A stretch of DNA of 64,000 bases from Turnera subulata. Its lineage: Eukaryota > Streptophyta > Magnoliopsida > Malpighiales > Passifloraceae. Positions within the stretch are counted from its first letter, which is position 1; each line of letters begins with the position of its first letter. Of this stretch, positions 22,882 through 35,972 are shown piece by piece. The position numbers and the translations under genes were made by a program. Under the pieces are notes generated by a model. That model was not told the origin of the DNA, searched no databases, and saw only the letters and a program-made list of their open reading frames with translations. The DNA lies in contig JAKUCV010004201.1 in assembly GCA_028386065.3 (NCBI GenBank), positions 338,124 through 402,123 on the forward strand, written 5' to 3'.

Positions 22882-23185
22882 TACCATTTTAGTCATATAT
22901 ATATTACGTGTAGTTGTTAGCAATCCTCCACGTTCCCCTCACATCCAATCCATCTGGATTGTGTCTATATATACGCAGTGGGGCAGCAAAATTACATGGT
23001 ACTAAAATCCATACACGTTCGAGGAGGGAACACATGTATGCATATATCCTATACTAAAATACAAACGGAAACAGAAAGTATTAAATTCCCTCCCTATTCA
23101 CATGTTATAGACGGCCTCATATACATATCATATATAGTCTTCCCTCCACTTTGTCACATTTGGCTTTTATAATAATATTACAGGT

Positions 23186-26100
23186 ATGGCTATACCAGAA
23201 TGCCCTCGTCATGTGCTCCTCCTTATTACATTTTCGTTAGTTCTTGCCGGAATTCTTGACGTTGGGCTGTCTTACGACCGGCCACCGCCTCGCAGAGACA
23301 TATTTGTTCCTCTCTCAGATGATGATGATTCCACAACCCCACAGCAGGTAACTAACCAAATTGATTCATGTCTAGTCTATATATATGTTCTGTTCTAGTT
23401 GTAGTTATAATATATAAATATGCTTGGGTTTTGAATACATAGGTTTTTAATGTTCTTCTCTTGTACTACTGCTTTGGATTCAATATCGATGACGTTAATG
23501 GATGTTTAACATAAATTGGCAATCCAGGTCTCTTTTCTTCTTGTTTTTTTGGATGAACAAAATGAATTCTTAGGAGGAGGATAGGATTTTAGTTGTTAAC
23601 CCACCAAAGACATTGTAGGAGATTGAGATCCTCTCCTGTAAAGTTATGTCCTGTTGGAATCGTGGTCATGATTTTCAAAATCATTGGTGAGAATTTATTT
23701 TTACCATATTTAATTTTTTTAATTTTTTTATCTTACATATTTTAAGGCCATTGATTAAACAAATCAACGGTATTTATTTAACAGGATCTCTCCTGTTGAA
23801 TACTGTACAGGAGAGGATCCAAATCCCATTGTAGGATGGTCTGAGTGAGAGAGGAGAGATATTGGCGGAGTCTATTTCGGGTTGTAGGCTTCTAGTTTAG
23901 AATTTGTTGGATGAACAATACAAGAAAAAACGTGCTCCAGTATTTAATATCTGGGTTAATTAACTAATTAATGGTGATTATAATTTGCTACCTTAACAAG
24001 AGCACATGGAGTCAACTGATAGTTGGCCATATAGTGCTTAAATATCAACTCGTATAATGGCTTCTCACCAATTTGAGTTTGCTTTCCATAACACGTCTCA
24101 ATTTCTGTATAGATACTGTTGCCTTTCAAGCCTTTAATTTTTTTTTTGAAAAAAAAAAAAGAAAACCTTTTTGGTTGATTTTATTTAGATGGAGGCCATA
24201 TGCCAATTATGGGTAAGGCCCATCAAAATCAAAGGTGGGCCTGGGTTGTTTATTTTTTTTGTGTTCTTTCTTCTTTTTTTTTTTTGTCAAGTTTTTGTGT
24301 TCTTTCATTTTTGCTTTTTTTTTTTTAATCATTTTATGCAAAACCGGTCAGTGAAACATTAGCACAAATCATCAGAGAATAAAAGTCGGTTTCCCTATGC
24401 GATTATAAATTGTTAAGCCAAACCATCTCCTCCTTATCACACTCCTTAAGATCGTTCAGTCAAGTGCAGTATTATTTTTTCTTCTTCTAAAGCTCAGCCA
24501 GTTTGAACATTTTTCTTAATTCTTCTGCATTTACTTTAAACTAAAATTTGAAGATTTTATTTTTCACAAAAAAAATAAGGGGAAAAGGTTACTTGACTGG
24601 TGTCATTTATTAGATGCTTCTACCTGTTTTTAGATGAGAATTAGAGGGATTTTCGTTTGGAAACCAACTTGGATCTGGTTTTACACCCTGAGATCACGCA
24701 TCTAATGCATGCTTGGTGGGATTGTTAGTGGAAGTGGTAGTGAACCCAGTTATCTAAAGAATTTTAATTTTTAGTAACTATTCTAATTAAAAAGAAAAAA
24801 ATCATAAGTACCAAAGTAGGGAAGTACATCTAGATGCGTGTACTTTTAAGTAAATAGCACCACTTGCTATAAATCGATCGTCTTCGAATTTAATTTAATG
24901 TTCTCGATCCCTTCATGTTAACTGTTCAGGAAAAGAAAAGAATTGGGAATATCAGAAATGTAATTTGTTTTTTGGCAGGTACATATATCCATGATTGGAG
25001 AGGACAAGATGAGAATATCATGGATAACAGACAGCGAGACTCCTGCAATAGTGAGCTATGGTACAGCTACTGGAGAATACCAGTATTCCTCCTCCAATGG
25101 GACTACATCTAGCTATAAGTATCTCACATACCACTCCGGCCAAATCCATGATGTGGTCATTGGGCCATTGAAGCCTAACACAGTCTATTACTACCGCTGT
25201 GGCTCATCATCCTCTAAGGAATACAATTTCAAAACCCCACCTGCTAGTCTCCCCATCAAATTTGCAGTCGTAGGTACATATATATATTATTTTCTGAATT
25301 TTTAAACCTTTTTACTTAAAAATAATTTTGAGGACTCATTACAATAGTTGTGAGAATCTGAAAAAAAAAAAAAAAGCATCAGTGACTAGTGAATGCATTA
25401 GTTATACATCCGTCGTCTATGATTTAAGAAATCTATTATATATATGGTAATTAACGAATTAAATGCATGCAGGTGATCTGGGACAGACTGGTTGGACTGT
25501 GACAACACTAGACCACATATCAAAATCAGGTTACGATATGTTGATTCTGCCGGGAGATTTATCCTACGCCGATCTCTACCAACCTCTGTGGGATTCATAT
25601 GGCAGACTGGTGGAGCCTTTAGCTAGCCAAAGGCCTTGGATGGTGACACAAGGCAATCATGAGAAAGAGAAGATCCCTCTCCTCCATGCCCGCTCCTTCA
25701 CAGCTTACAATGCTAGATGGCGCATGCCATTCGAGGAGAGCGGCTCCGATTCCAATCTTTACTACTCCTTCAATGTGGCCGGCAGTGTTCATGTCATTAT
25801 GTTGGGGTCTTATGCTGACTTTGATCCTACCTCGCCTCAGTACAAATGGTTGCAGGCAGACTTGGCAAAGGTAGACAGGGCTAAAACTCCATGGCTAGTG
25901 GTGCTCATACACGCACCCTGGTACAACTCAAACACTGCTCATCAGGGCGAGAGTGAATCCGTGGATATGAAGAAATTCATGGAGGAGCTGCTCTATCAAG
26001 CCCGTGTGGATATTGTATTTGCAGGCCATGTTCATGCATATGAGCGCTTTGTAAGTAAACTAATTAAGAAATTCCAATATTTTGTTCTTGTACAGAAAAA

Positions 26101-26722
26101 ATGCAGTGATTATTTTGCGACATTTCTTTTCATTTTTGCTTTTGATTTTGTTTTGGTTAGCTTTGTGATTATTTATCTGATTTAACTTTTTGTCAGACTC
26201 GTGTTTACCAAGACAAAGGGGACAATTGTGGTCCTATGTATATAAACATTGGAGATGGTGGTAACCGCGAGGGACTTGCAAAAGAGTGAGTACTAGCTAC
26301 AACTTGTTTCTTTTGCAAATATTAATTGTTCCAGAAAGCTTATCAATTATAGGGATCAAGGCTACCCGGTTTTTAGCCCAATAGGCGCATCTCAGCGCAT
26401 TCAAATTCATTATACGGTACCTTAATTACACAATAGCTTGTTGACATATATATCAGTTTCTGCATATTTGGTATCAAATTTTTGTTGTTGTGCACTAATT
26501 CATAATCTACATTTGTCCTTTGAATTTGCTCACAGTTATATTGATCCAAAGCCGGAGATATCGGTTTTCAGAGAGGCAAGCTTTGGGCACGGGCAACTTG
26601 AGGTAGTGAATGCAACCCATGCAAAATGGTCATGGCACAGAAATGATAATGATGAGAGTGTTGAAGCTGACTCCGTTTGGCTAGCTAGTCTCTCAGCTGA
26701 TACTGCTTGTAGGTCTAGTTAG
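23186..26722 (+). CDS. Purple acid phosphatase (PAP18/20/21/22-like), five exons
   Basis: Exons: 23186-23347, 24979-25273, 25473-26050, 26197-26285, 26536-26722; all introns GT-AG; product 436 aa, normal for plant low-molecular-weight PAPs. Residues 1-29 form a signal peptide ([19 protein letters not shown]), so the enzyme is secreted or vacuolar. Exon 2 encodes the fibronectin-like N-terminal domain ([14 protein letters not shown] to YYYRCG). All five metal-ligand blocks are present: [24 protein letters not shown] and GHVHAYERF. They supply the Fe(III)-metal centre that hydrolyses phosphomonoesters. The C-terminus carries [13 protein letters not shown], typical of this clade. Exon 4 is joined at AAAGA/GTGAGT, giving Asp at the junction; this donor is the least certain. 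Intron 1 (1631 bp) contains a MITE. The exact paralogue number is not assigned. Confidence 0.92.
23620..23826. mobile_element. MITE in intron 1 of the phosphatase gene
   Basis: A 207-bp insertion lies between 9-bp direct repeats CATTGTAGG (23611-23619, 23827-23835). Its ends are inverted repeats sharing GATCCTCTCCTGTA. A 9-bp duplication favours a Mutator-like origin; if the last base belongs to the terminal repeat, an 8-bp hAT-type duplication is possible. Confidence 0.65.
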
Positions 26723-27249
26723 TGACTACTGTGATATGTAGAAAATTTCTGGAGAAAATTGCCTCCTCCTATTGTACCCTAACATGAGTAAGCCGATTTG
26801 ACCTGGGTGATTAAAGGTAATCCATCAAAGTAATATTTCGACCTCCAGACCGATGCTTCATGGTGCTCGCAGTGTCATCAAGTATTTTGATTAACGGCTT
26901 CAATGGTAAATATAACCATGGTTAAATTGGGGTTTAACCAGCAAATTCTAAACAGATTATGAACTGGAACTAAAGATTGATGTCTAGGGGGTCATATTTT
27001 TCTTAACAGCAAGAAATATCATTACAACGTTCGAAATATCCAAATTCTCGTAACCAACCAAGTACATAAAGCTTCAGCAAACTATTGTATTTGTAGGAGG
27101 GGGCCGCATTCACTGGTTTCTGGTCCAGTCAAGTTCTATTAACTATTGTAGCCGTAGGGAGGGGCTTATGGGCCTGAGGAACAATTTACTGCATCTACCC
27201 AAAACATTTTGCTCGGGGCCGCAGGGATTTAATAGTCTTGTACATACCC
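26723..27249. other. 3' flank of the phosphatase gene
   Basis: It holds the presumed 3' UTR and intergenic DNA. No second gene is seen. Confidence 0.35.
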
Positions 27250-27790
27250 ACAATTTTACGGGGGACATTGGCAAAACGGGTATTGACATGACAACCCGAC
27301 ACGAAATTAACAGATATAGGTCAGAGATTTTCAACCCGTTTAGTTAAATGGGTCGACCCGACACGATACGAAAATTAGCAGGTCAGGTCAGGTCAACCCG
27401 ATGGGTACTTGTTATGACCCGATTATATTTAGGGTATAGATATTTTACTAATTTAATACAAGACTTATTCAAGATTTGAGGCTAAAGTTACTAAAATTAT
27501 CCAAAAATATTTCTATAAATGCTTTAAAATATTATTATATTATAATTTTATAATTTATAATTTTATTTAATATATGAAAAAATCTACCTGTGCAAAATAG
27601 AAAAATTTCAAACTAATTTTTAGGCTTGTTAGACTTAATAGGTAACCCGCGGGTCAACCCGACACGATAATAAACGAGTTGGACACGACACGATACGATT
27701 ATTAAATGGGTCAGGTCGAATTGAAGATTTGGAACCCGATTACCTGTTCAACCCAACACGACAACACGAATTGCCAGGTATACTTCTAAT
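27250..27790. mobile_element. Degenerate repeat rich in CCCGACACGA
   Basis: Both halves carry GGGTCRACCCGACACGAYACGA strings in opposite arrangement. The left end, about 27270-27300, and the reverse complement of the right end, about 27750-27790, share GGCAA...CG and AACCCGACACGA-like parts. The A/T-rich centre has no coding sequence. It looks like an old non-autonomous DNA transposon; no clean duplication was found. Confidence 0.4.
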
Positions 27791-28271
27791 GCCATTTGGG
27801 TGAGGAATCTATAATTTATCAAGTATAAAATCATAATTCTATAACCAAAAAAACTAAAATAAAAGTAATCTTAAGTAAGTTGTCTTTGAATCTCGGTTGG
27901 CAATCATATATTCAATATACATGTCTATCAGATGTCCTCCTACAATGCCACAGCCTATTATCATACAAACCATGCATCAATCTTAATTTGACACCAAGGT
28001 GGCTTATATTGTGTTCTAAGAGCCAAATCTTGTTTGAATCTTGCATAATATACATCTCTCAATCTTTCAAGCATAAAACTGTCATTCTAGGAAAAAAAAA
28101 GAAAAGGAAAGAGAATCCTTTTTATTTTTCTTTTCCCAATATATGTTGATGGATGAAATGCAAGGTTTTGTGGAAATTTTGTTCAGAGATTGCATCGTAT
28201 ATGTACTTACATGCCTATTACTCAAATGGAATCTTACACATTGGGTATTAATATATGCTAATGTTGCTGAA
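27791..28271. other. Intergenic, no gene seen
   Basis: A/T-rich sequence between two repeats; nothing recognised. Confidence 0.3.
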
Positions 28272-28626
28272 ACCTTCTATTATTTTTAAATATTAAATCA
28301 AACGACGTTGTTGTTGTCGTTTCATTTTTATTTTGGAATGTTGTTTATACCTTGGAGCTGGACCACTTATATGTGGCAGCTTGCAACGAACTTATAGGTA
28401 TAGTCACCTGGAAATCCTGAGAATTTTCTAAAATTGTTATTCTTAATAAACAGTGAGTGAAGACTCTCAGTATGGGAAAATTGGGTTGGATAATAGAATA
28501 GAATCTCCTCTCTCGGTTGTAGATAATTCCTATATTCTTCTTTTTAGTTCTTAATACCAATTTCCTCTTTACTGTGGTATTAGCCACAACATTGGTAAGG
28601 GAGCCACTCCATCCTCAACCATCACC

Positions 28627-28905
28627 ATGGCGCCGGAGCTCCCATCTCAGGATCTCCACAAGTTTGAGGAGCTCTCCAAGCACGTAGATCAAATGTATAC
28701 TGAATTACAACAGCTCCTCACCGACACACAAGCCAAACATGATCGGGATATGGCAATCATTAAAACAGTGTTTCAGACGCTTTGTCGCCGACAAGAACAT
28801 TCTCTAGTGACTTCTCCCTACTCCTACCCTGCCACCATTCCACCTCCACCACCTAAACAACCAAACTTACCCCCTCATAAGCGTAACCCAGCTTTAAGTC
28901 CCTGA
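28627..28905 (+). pseudogene. gag start fragment of the Ty3/gypsy element
   Basis: The frame opens with MAPELPSQDLHKFEELSKHV 21 bp after the primer-binding site. It has a helical N-terminal stretch and a proline-rich region, then loses frame near 28905. The zinc-knuckle part is not recognisable. Confidence 0.55.
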
Positions 28906-29149
28906 TTTTCGGCACCTTACCGACGCTGAATTGGCCGACAAACGTGTCAAAAACCTTTGTTTTAAGCGTGATGCTAAGTATACACCTACTTGTCGTTGTT
29001 CTGGCCCTCAATTTTTTTTTATTTCATACCCCAATAGACCTCCCTGATTTCAACCCAGCCTCTGAAGACACTGAATTTGTTCTTCCTCTTGATTCATCAC
29101 TTGATCATGATAAGCCTCCTCATGCTTCTTTAATGCCATTTGTGGAATG

Positions 29150-29480
29150 GAATCTGTGAATACCTTGCGGTTTGATGGTATTCTTGCTTCTCACCAGCTT
29201 CATGTTCTTGTTGACAGTGGTAGTAGTACTCATAATTTTTTGATGCACAGATTGTTGCTAAGCTGAACCTTTCACTGGTTGAGAATAATCCCATTCCAGT
29301 AATAGTTGTGGATGGTAATGTGCTTTACTATACTCATAAATGTCATGAGATTTCTCGATCAATGTAGGAGCATTCTTTTACTGCAGACTTTTACATCTTA
29401 CCATTGAACTTTTATCATCTTATTTTGGGTGTGCAATAGTTACATTCTCTTGGTGATATTGTTTGTAATTTTAACAAACT
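29150..29480 (+). pseudogene. Protease region of the Ty3/gypsy element
   Basis: LHVLVDSGSSTHNF, with the aspartic protease DSG motif, is encoded near 29205-29245. Stops and frameshifts follow (for example in the LILGVQ stretch near 29421-29440). It is inactive. Confidence 0.65.
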
Positions 29481-29888
29481 AACTATGCAGCTTCATATGG
29501 ATGGTACAAAAATTCTTTTGTACGGCATTTACAATAATACTCGAACTATCACTAGTACCCAACTATGCAAACTTTTGGCCCAATCTGACCAAATTGCTTC
29601 TGTTCAATTATATCAGTTACATTTTTCACCTACTGCAACCCCACCTCCCTTTCATACTACTACTTTTCACTCTCCTCCCCAGCTCCACCATCTCCTTGAC
29701 CAATATATTGATCTTTTTCGTGAACCTACTAACCTACCCCATTTCGATCCCACGACCATCAAATTCCCCTTCAACCTAATACACCTCCAATCAACCTTCG
29801 CCCTTACCAACTTAATTCTACCCAAAAAGATATTGTTGAGGCTCTTATTAGAGAATTTTAAAATTCTGGTATCATCCAACATGCCCCC

Positions 29889-32367
29889 ACCTAAGTGCAA
29901 CTGGCCAGGTACCGTGTGCACCCACATCGTGCCACAAGACACCCCAAGCCCTTTACTCATCCTCACAGAAGCTAGTTACCTCTGCCTCGCGGGTTACCAA
30001 CCAATACATGCGCAGCGTAAACGGAAGCAAACTAACAAATGCAAAGGAAACAGAAAATACTAAAAAGAATCAAACTTCATATCCACTAATGTTATAAATT
30101 TTGCTACAAGGGGCACTAATTCATGCTACATATGGATATAACCTCTTTTATAAAATTAATACAGTAAAATAATAAACCGACTCGGCTATACCCATAGACC
30201 TACACTACCCGTACTCTCATCCTCGCACCTGAAAGACAAAGGGAGGAAATAGGGGGTGAGTATAAAACTCAGTAAGTAGATAAGCAATGCAAGGAAGCAA
30301 TCACACACTACAGTCAAGGCTCAGTATTGGAAACACACAATCATGCAACACATAAAATGGTGCATGCATACAATAATGCACAAATATCGGGCTCTCACGC
30401 CCCAATAGAATCCATCGTGTCCCAGTCACGCTCTGGCCTCATTCTCCCTGACCAGCTAGGGTATGATGTGCCCCAAGGCAGCCTTGCAGTTTGGTAGCTT
30501 GTACAGGTGTTACTCCTTAGTCCACAGCCCCACATACGAGGCATACCGAATACCAAATAGCCCATAGCCCCATGTACAAGGCATAATTGAATATCAAGCT
30601 ACGACAACACACATAGCTCCCGGTGGACTTCTTATCACCATCTGATAAACCAAGCGGGCAATATCGTCTGCAAGGGTCAGTGACATTGCTCTCACTCACT
30701 AGAGCCCTGTACAAGGCACCAAGTGCCAACTTCTCATGGTGCATAAGTTTACTACAAGTTTCCACCATCTCATCTCATGGTACATGCAAGCCTCGCAAGC
30801 ACTACCCTGTGCACCCAGTGCACCTCAACCAACTGCCCAGTGGTACCACAATCACAAGCACAAATATAGGCAATCACATGCCAACCACAAGCACATTAAG
30901 TGCAATGCTAATCACCAGCATAACAAGTGTAATGCAATCAAGACAACAAAGGCAGTAAGTATGACACAAGCACACAACATAATCATCATGCACTAGCAAG
31001 CCACCAATGCATATCAATTATGTACAATTAGCCAACAAAAGCCAACAAGCCATGATTATGCTACAATAGCTAATAAACCAGCAATGGCCAGGAGTGGCCA
31101 GTAAGTCAATACCACACACAATCACACACAAATAGCATGCAAAATGGCCTTCCGCCCGACAATGATGCACTAGCAATCACTACCCGCATAACCAATTTAC
31201 TTACCATCACCTAGACATCCCTAGGCCAATTCCTTTCCTTTGGAACCATTGGGTATCTTGAACCTCATTCGTTGTTACACACAAAAAAACACACAATATA
31301 ATCAATTCATAGCATCCATAGCTTGGGAAACACAATTCGAATCCACCATACTTTTCTTTTTCCAACAAGGGCAGAAACTGTCTTGCACCAGCAGTAAATT
31401 CAACCCGAAATATAAAGCCCTTAAATGTTGAACTAGATTTGGACATAAACATAAGAATTATAGCCCTGTGTCTTAGATTTCTATAGCCACCAAAAACACT
31501 GGATTCTAAGGTTTGCAGTTCAAGTTATGGCTCCAACACTAACTCGTAGTCTAGGGGGACTACTACAAGACACTGAACTTTGAGATTACATAACTCTCTC
31601 ATTTCTGATCCAAAATCCACAAACTCAATCCCATACAAAATCTATGGATGTTAGCTATCATTGGGCTTTGATTTCACTCAACTCCAACTGGTGGTTTGGT
31701 CGAAATCTATATTTTAGTGGCCAGGGCTCAGTCTGTCCGAGAGCAGAACCCCTTAACTCAAGGCTCAGGATGAATTTTGGGCAGGAAGTTAGAGGGTGAG
31801 GTGCTTGATTTCATCTTAAAGCTTGTTTAATTAGGTGAGTAAGCACCCACTTGCCACACTTGCCCAATTTGTGCCACTTGCACAAGCATGTGCCACCTTG
31901 TGTTTGTTTTTCCGACCAATTGGCTCGTGAACCCCAACTGCTAGCTCGTACACCCAAAGCCATCAGCAGCTTATCTCCAAGCTACTTGGCTCATTCTAAT
32001 TGGTCGGTTTGGCCAATCACGAATTTACACAGCATCGGGTCTGATTGTGCACCAACGAGGTGCCCCCGTTGTGCACCATTCCGTGCCATCTCGAGCCAAC
32101 GGGTATTTTCCTTGGCCAATTGTGCCTCCAATGAACCTAATCCATCAAATAAACATATTTCTCACATAATCCAACGTACATTGACTAATTAAATTGATCA
32201 GGCTCTTAGTACCTCAAAGTTGTCCAACCCGTGTCTTAGCTCTTTTCCACACATAATCGTGCACACTAGGCCAAGCCCATCAGCACTATAAGTCACATTC
32301 TGCACTAAGAACCATCTCACATTATATAGGCATCACATTAAACACCAAGGTATGTATAGGATGGCAC
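29889..32367. mobile_element. ~2.5-kb insertion in the reverse transcriptase region, probable solo LTR
   Basis: Pol coding stops after the IIQHAPT stretch near 29888 and resumes at the LFAAPNVLVKK stretch near 32370. The insert has no coding potential. It contains GGGGGTGAGTATAAAACTCA near 30252-30271 and a conserved CCTGACCAGCTAGGGTATG block near 30448-30466; both parallel the twin-hairpin and array-flank regions of the Tekay-like LTRs here. I could not find a clean target duplication, so the edges are approximate. Confidence 0.5.
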
Positions 32368-32369
32368 AG

Positions 32370-33600
32370 TCACAGTCTTTTTGCAGCCCCTAATGTGTTG
32401 GTTAAAAAGGACCGTTCCTAGAGATTATGTGTTGATTACTAGGAACTTAACAAGCATAAAAGTATGGATAAGTATCTTATTCCTCTCATTGAAGAGCTCC
32501 TTAAGGAATTACATGGTTCTACTATTTTTTCTAAAAATTGATCTTCGCTTCGTATCATCATATCTGAATGTAGCTTTCGGATGTTTACAAGATAACTTTC
32601 AAAACTCATAACGACCATTTTGAATTTATATTTATGCCATTTAGTCTATCCAATGCTTCTTTTATTTTTTAGAGTCTTATGAATGAGATTTTTCGTCCTT
32701 ATCTCCTTCAATTTTTGTTATTCTTTTTTTATGATATCCTAGTTTACAGTCCCACACTTGCAGACCACTTGGGCATTTGGAGCTCACTTTCCAAGTTCTC
32801 TATGAGCATCAAGTTTTTACTAAAGTGAGTAAATGTTTATTTGGCAGTCGTCAAGTGAAATACTTAGGCCATATCATCTCTTCTCAAGGTGTCTCTACTG
32901 ACCCTACTAAGGTCCAGGCTGTCACCTATTGGGCCCATCCCACCAACTTGAAGCAACTGAGGGGATTTCTTGGCCTTACTAGATATTACAGGAGATTTAT
33001 TTCTCCTTACAGAATTCTTTGTCGACCTCTTTATGACTTACTCAAGTCTGATACCTTTACTTGGTCCCTTGTAGCTCAACAATCTTTTACTCATCTTAAG
33101 TAACTCATGACTGAAACACCAGTTTTGACCCTTCCAAATTTCAATAAACTATTTATTTTAGAAATTGATGCTTCTTCTTATGGTATAAGGGTTGTTCTTA
33201 TGCAGGAAGGCCAAGCTATTGCTTACACAAGCAAGGCACTTTCAGCTCGCCATCAAGCTCTCTCTGTTTATGAACGTGAAGCAAGGCACTTTCAACTCGC
33301 CATTAAGCTCTCTTTGTTTATGAACCCGAACTGTTAGCCATTCTCTTTACTGTGAAAAAATAGGAGCATTATTTAATAGGCCGATGTTTTATAATCTGCT
33401 CTTATTATAAAAGCCTGAAGTATCTTTTAGAGCAAAATGTGAGTATTCATAGCCAGCATTATTGGCTAGCTAAAATGATGAGTTTTGACTAAGAAGTTCA
33501 GTATAAAAGTGGCAAAGAGAATATAGTTGTTGATTCTCTTTCTCGACTTCCTATCATGCAACTATTATCTCTTGCCCCTCTCTTCTATCTCCACTTATTT
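32370..33600 (+). pseudogene. Reverse transcriptase and RNase H remnant
   Basis: Fragments in several frames encode LIPLIEELLKELHGSTIFSK, then FYDILVYS, where the catalytic YxDD-type pair has lost one Asp, then VKYLGHIISSQGV, RGFLGLTRYYRRFI and the RNase H start ILEIDASSYG. A 50-bp direct duplication (33231-33280, 33281-33330) shifts the RNase H frame. It is clearly inactive. Confidence 0.85.
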
Positions 33601-33639
33601 ACTTGACCAGATTAAGGATTTATTTGCATGATACTCATC

Positions 33640-34380
33640 TTACTAATCTCATTTATGCTATCCAATCTGACCCTACATCTCATCTAAAGTATTCTTTTAA
33701 GAATACCATATTATATCAGAAGCACAAGGTAGTTATTGGTGTTGTTCCTATCCTTAAAAACTTGCTACTTTCATTTATCATAATTCTGCAATTGGAGGTC
33801 ACTCGGGCATTCATGCTACTTATAAGCGGATATCTGCCATATTCTATTGGAAAGGCTTGTTAAAACAGGTCAGATAGTTTGCAAGAGCTGTGATACTTGC
33901 CAAACGTACAAATATGATGTTGCTGCTTCTCCAGAATTACTTCGACCATTACTAACCCCTGATGGTGTTTTTACACACATCACTGTGGATTTCATTGAAG
34001 GTCTACCACGTTCTCAAGGCAAGGAGGTCATCTTTGTTGTTGTTGACAGGTTAACTAAGTATGGTCATTTTATGGAATTACCATACTCCTATACTGCCAC
34101 ACTATTGTTGCTTAAATTTTCTTGATTCTATTTGTCGACTTCATGGAACAGAGATCCTATTTTCCTTAGCAATTTTTGGAGGGATCTATTTTTACTGCAA
34201 AGTGTTCAACTTCAATATTCCACACTTTATCATCCTCAAACAGATGGCCAAATTGAGGTAGTTGATAGATGTCTTGAAATATATCGTCGTTGCATGGTTG
34301 GTGATGCTCCTACTACTTGGTGCAAATGGCTTCCAATGGCTGAATATTGGTACAATACCAATTTCCTTTCCACTTTATAA
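33640..34380 (+). pseudogene. Integrase remnant
   Basis: The zinc-binding half is visible as CKSCDTCQTYK near 33880-33912. The catalytic core follows with THITVDFIEGLPRSQGKE and VVVDRLTKYGHF, and after a frameshift HPQTDGQIEVVDRCLE, which supplies the catalytic Glu region. Stops and frame changes break it. Confidence 0.85.
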
Positions 34381-34609
34381 CTCACTCCATTTGAGGCTTT
34401 ATATGGCTATCCTCCTCCATTACATTTGTCATATATCGTGATTCTTCTGTCGAGGATGTTGATCACTTGTTACTCGATAGAGAGGCCTCCATTCAGCATC
34501 TTAAAGCTCAACTAGAACGAGTTGTTCGGATGAAAAATCAGGCTCCGTTCTGATAGGGAATATAAAATTGGTGATTGAGTATATTTGAAACTTCAAGCCT
34601 CAGAAGAAC

Positions 34610-35930
34610 TTGAGGACTCCTTGTCCTCCCAAGTTATCTCAGCAATACTATGGTCCCTTTCAAGTTCTTGATAGAGTTGGCAAGGTTGCTTTAAAGTTGG
34701 ATCTTCCGGCTTCTGCTCAAATTCACAATGTCTTTCATGTTTCTCAACTTAAGCGGTCAGTTAGCACACCAATTGTTACATGTACTCTACCTCAATTTCC
34801 TCCTCTTGAGCAACCAAAACCACAGGCTATTTTGGCTCGTGAACTTGTCAAGCGCGGCAACTCTGCAGCTGCTAGTAGGGGTGTGAACGAGCTAAGCTAC
34901 TCGAGATTGACTCGATGATTACTCGAACTCGACTCGATTTTATCGAGCTCGAGTCGAGCTTTTTGGTCAGTCGAGTCGAGTTCGAGCTTGCAATACTCAG
35001 GCTCGTTATACTTTTATAAGGATTAAAGCAGTTTATTATTAAATTAGGCCTATTACTTATAATTTGGGCTGAGTTTTTAAAATTTTTCCTTAAAGTCCAA
35101 TCTACCTTATTGTCATCAGATAAAATTAATGGGCTGTTCAATATTTTTTTTCAACCGGATGCGCTGTTCAATTTTTCTACAAAAGCCTAACCTTGAATGA
35201 AATTAAAGTTAGATGTGTAAAAATTTAAACAACTCAAAACCTATCCCTTGTCTGTTCATCCTTTTCACCAAAAACAAATTGTTTCACGCCACCACCTCTT
35301 CCCCTCCTCCTCCCCCACACCCCTTTTGCTTGTTCCTCTTTGCGGCTGTCCCTATTCATTTTTTGCCCACTACGGCGACTATCCCTACCTTTATCTCATT
35401 CTCCATTGATTTCTCCCAAATCGTCACCGGTGTGATTGCAGTTACTTTGGGATTGGTGAGATTCATGAGGTAGGCAAGTAAAATGATGCACGACTCGTTG
35501 TTGTTGGTGTGAGAGATTATGGGGAGCAAAAAGTTATAGTGTAGGCTTGTGATTGTGGAAGAAATTAACAAGAATCTTAGGCTAGGTCTCTGGTGGAGAA
35601 CGAGTTACAGGCGTGGGTAGGCGGTGAGCAAGGCAGTGGGCTATCCAGCCTAGTCGAGCTCAATCGAGACGAGTTATGATCGTAGCATTCTCTTAACAAG
35701 CTCGAGCTCGAGCCTACATATAAGAACTCGATCGAGCTCGAGTCGATCTTGAGCTCGGTGTTTTCTTAACAAGCTCGAGTCGAACTTGCCAATACTCGGC
35801 TCGACTCGGCTCGTTTACACCCCTAGCTGCTAGGCTGCTCTTCCAAAGGGCCAATTCTACTCCTGAGAACGCCACTTGGGAGTTTGCTTATGAGTTGCGA
35901 GCTCGATTTCCAAATTTTCCCTTGAGGGTA
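34610..35930 (+). pseudogene. C-terminal polyprotein and chromodomain, split by a hAT element
   Basis: QQYYGPFQVLDRVGKVALKL and IHNVFHVSQLK are the usual integrase C-terminal block. A chromodomain starts at the AILARELVKRGN stretch (near 34832-34863) and continues after the hAT insertion as NATWEFAYELRARFPNF (near 35870-35920). The hAT lies in the middle of the chromodomain. Confidence 0.8.
34876..35825. mobile_element. Non-autonomous hAT element
   Basis: It is 950 bp with terminal inverted repeats TAGGGGTGTRAACGAGC and an 8-bp target duplication GCTGCTAG (34868-34875, 35826-35833), the hAT signature. The subterminal regions are full of CTCGAGTCGAGC-type motifs, likely transposase-binding sites. 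There is no transposase gene; the 86-codon frame at 35213-35473 is not convincing. Confidence 0.85.
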
Positions 35931-35972
35931 AGGGAAACTAAGGGGGAAAACTCTTGCAAAACGATATATAAG

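Noticed and set aside
26355..26415. Open stretch in intron 4 of the phosphatase gene
   Set aside because: It is not part of known PAP proteins, and joining exon 4 directly to exon 5 gives the conserved C-terminal sequence.
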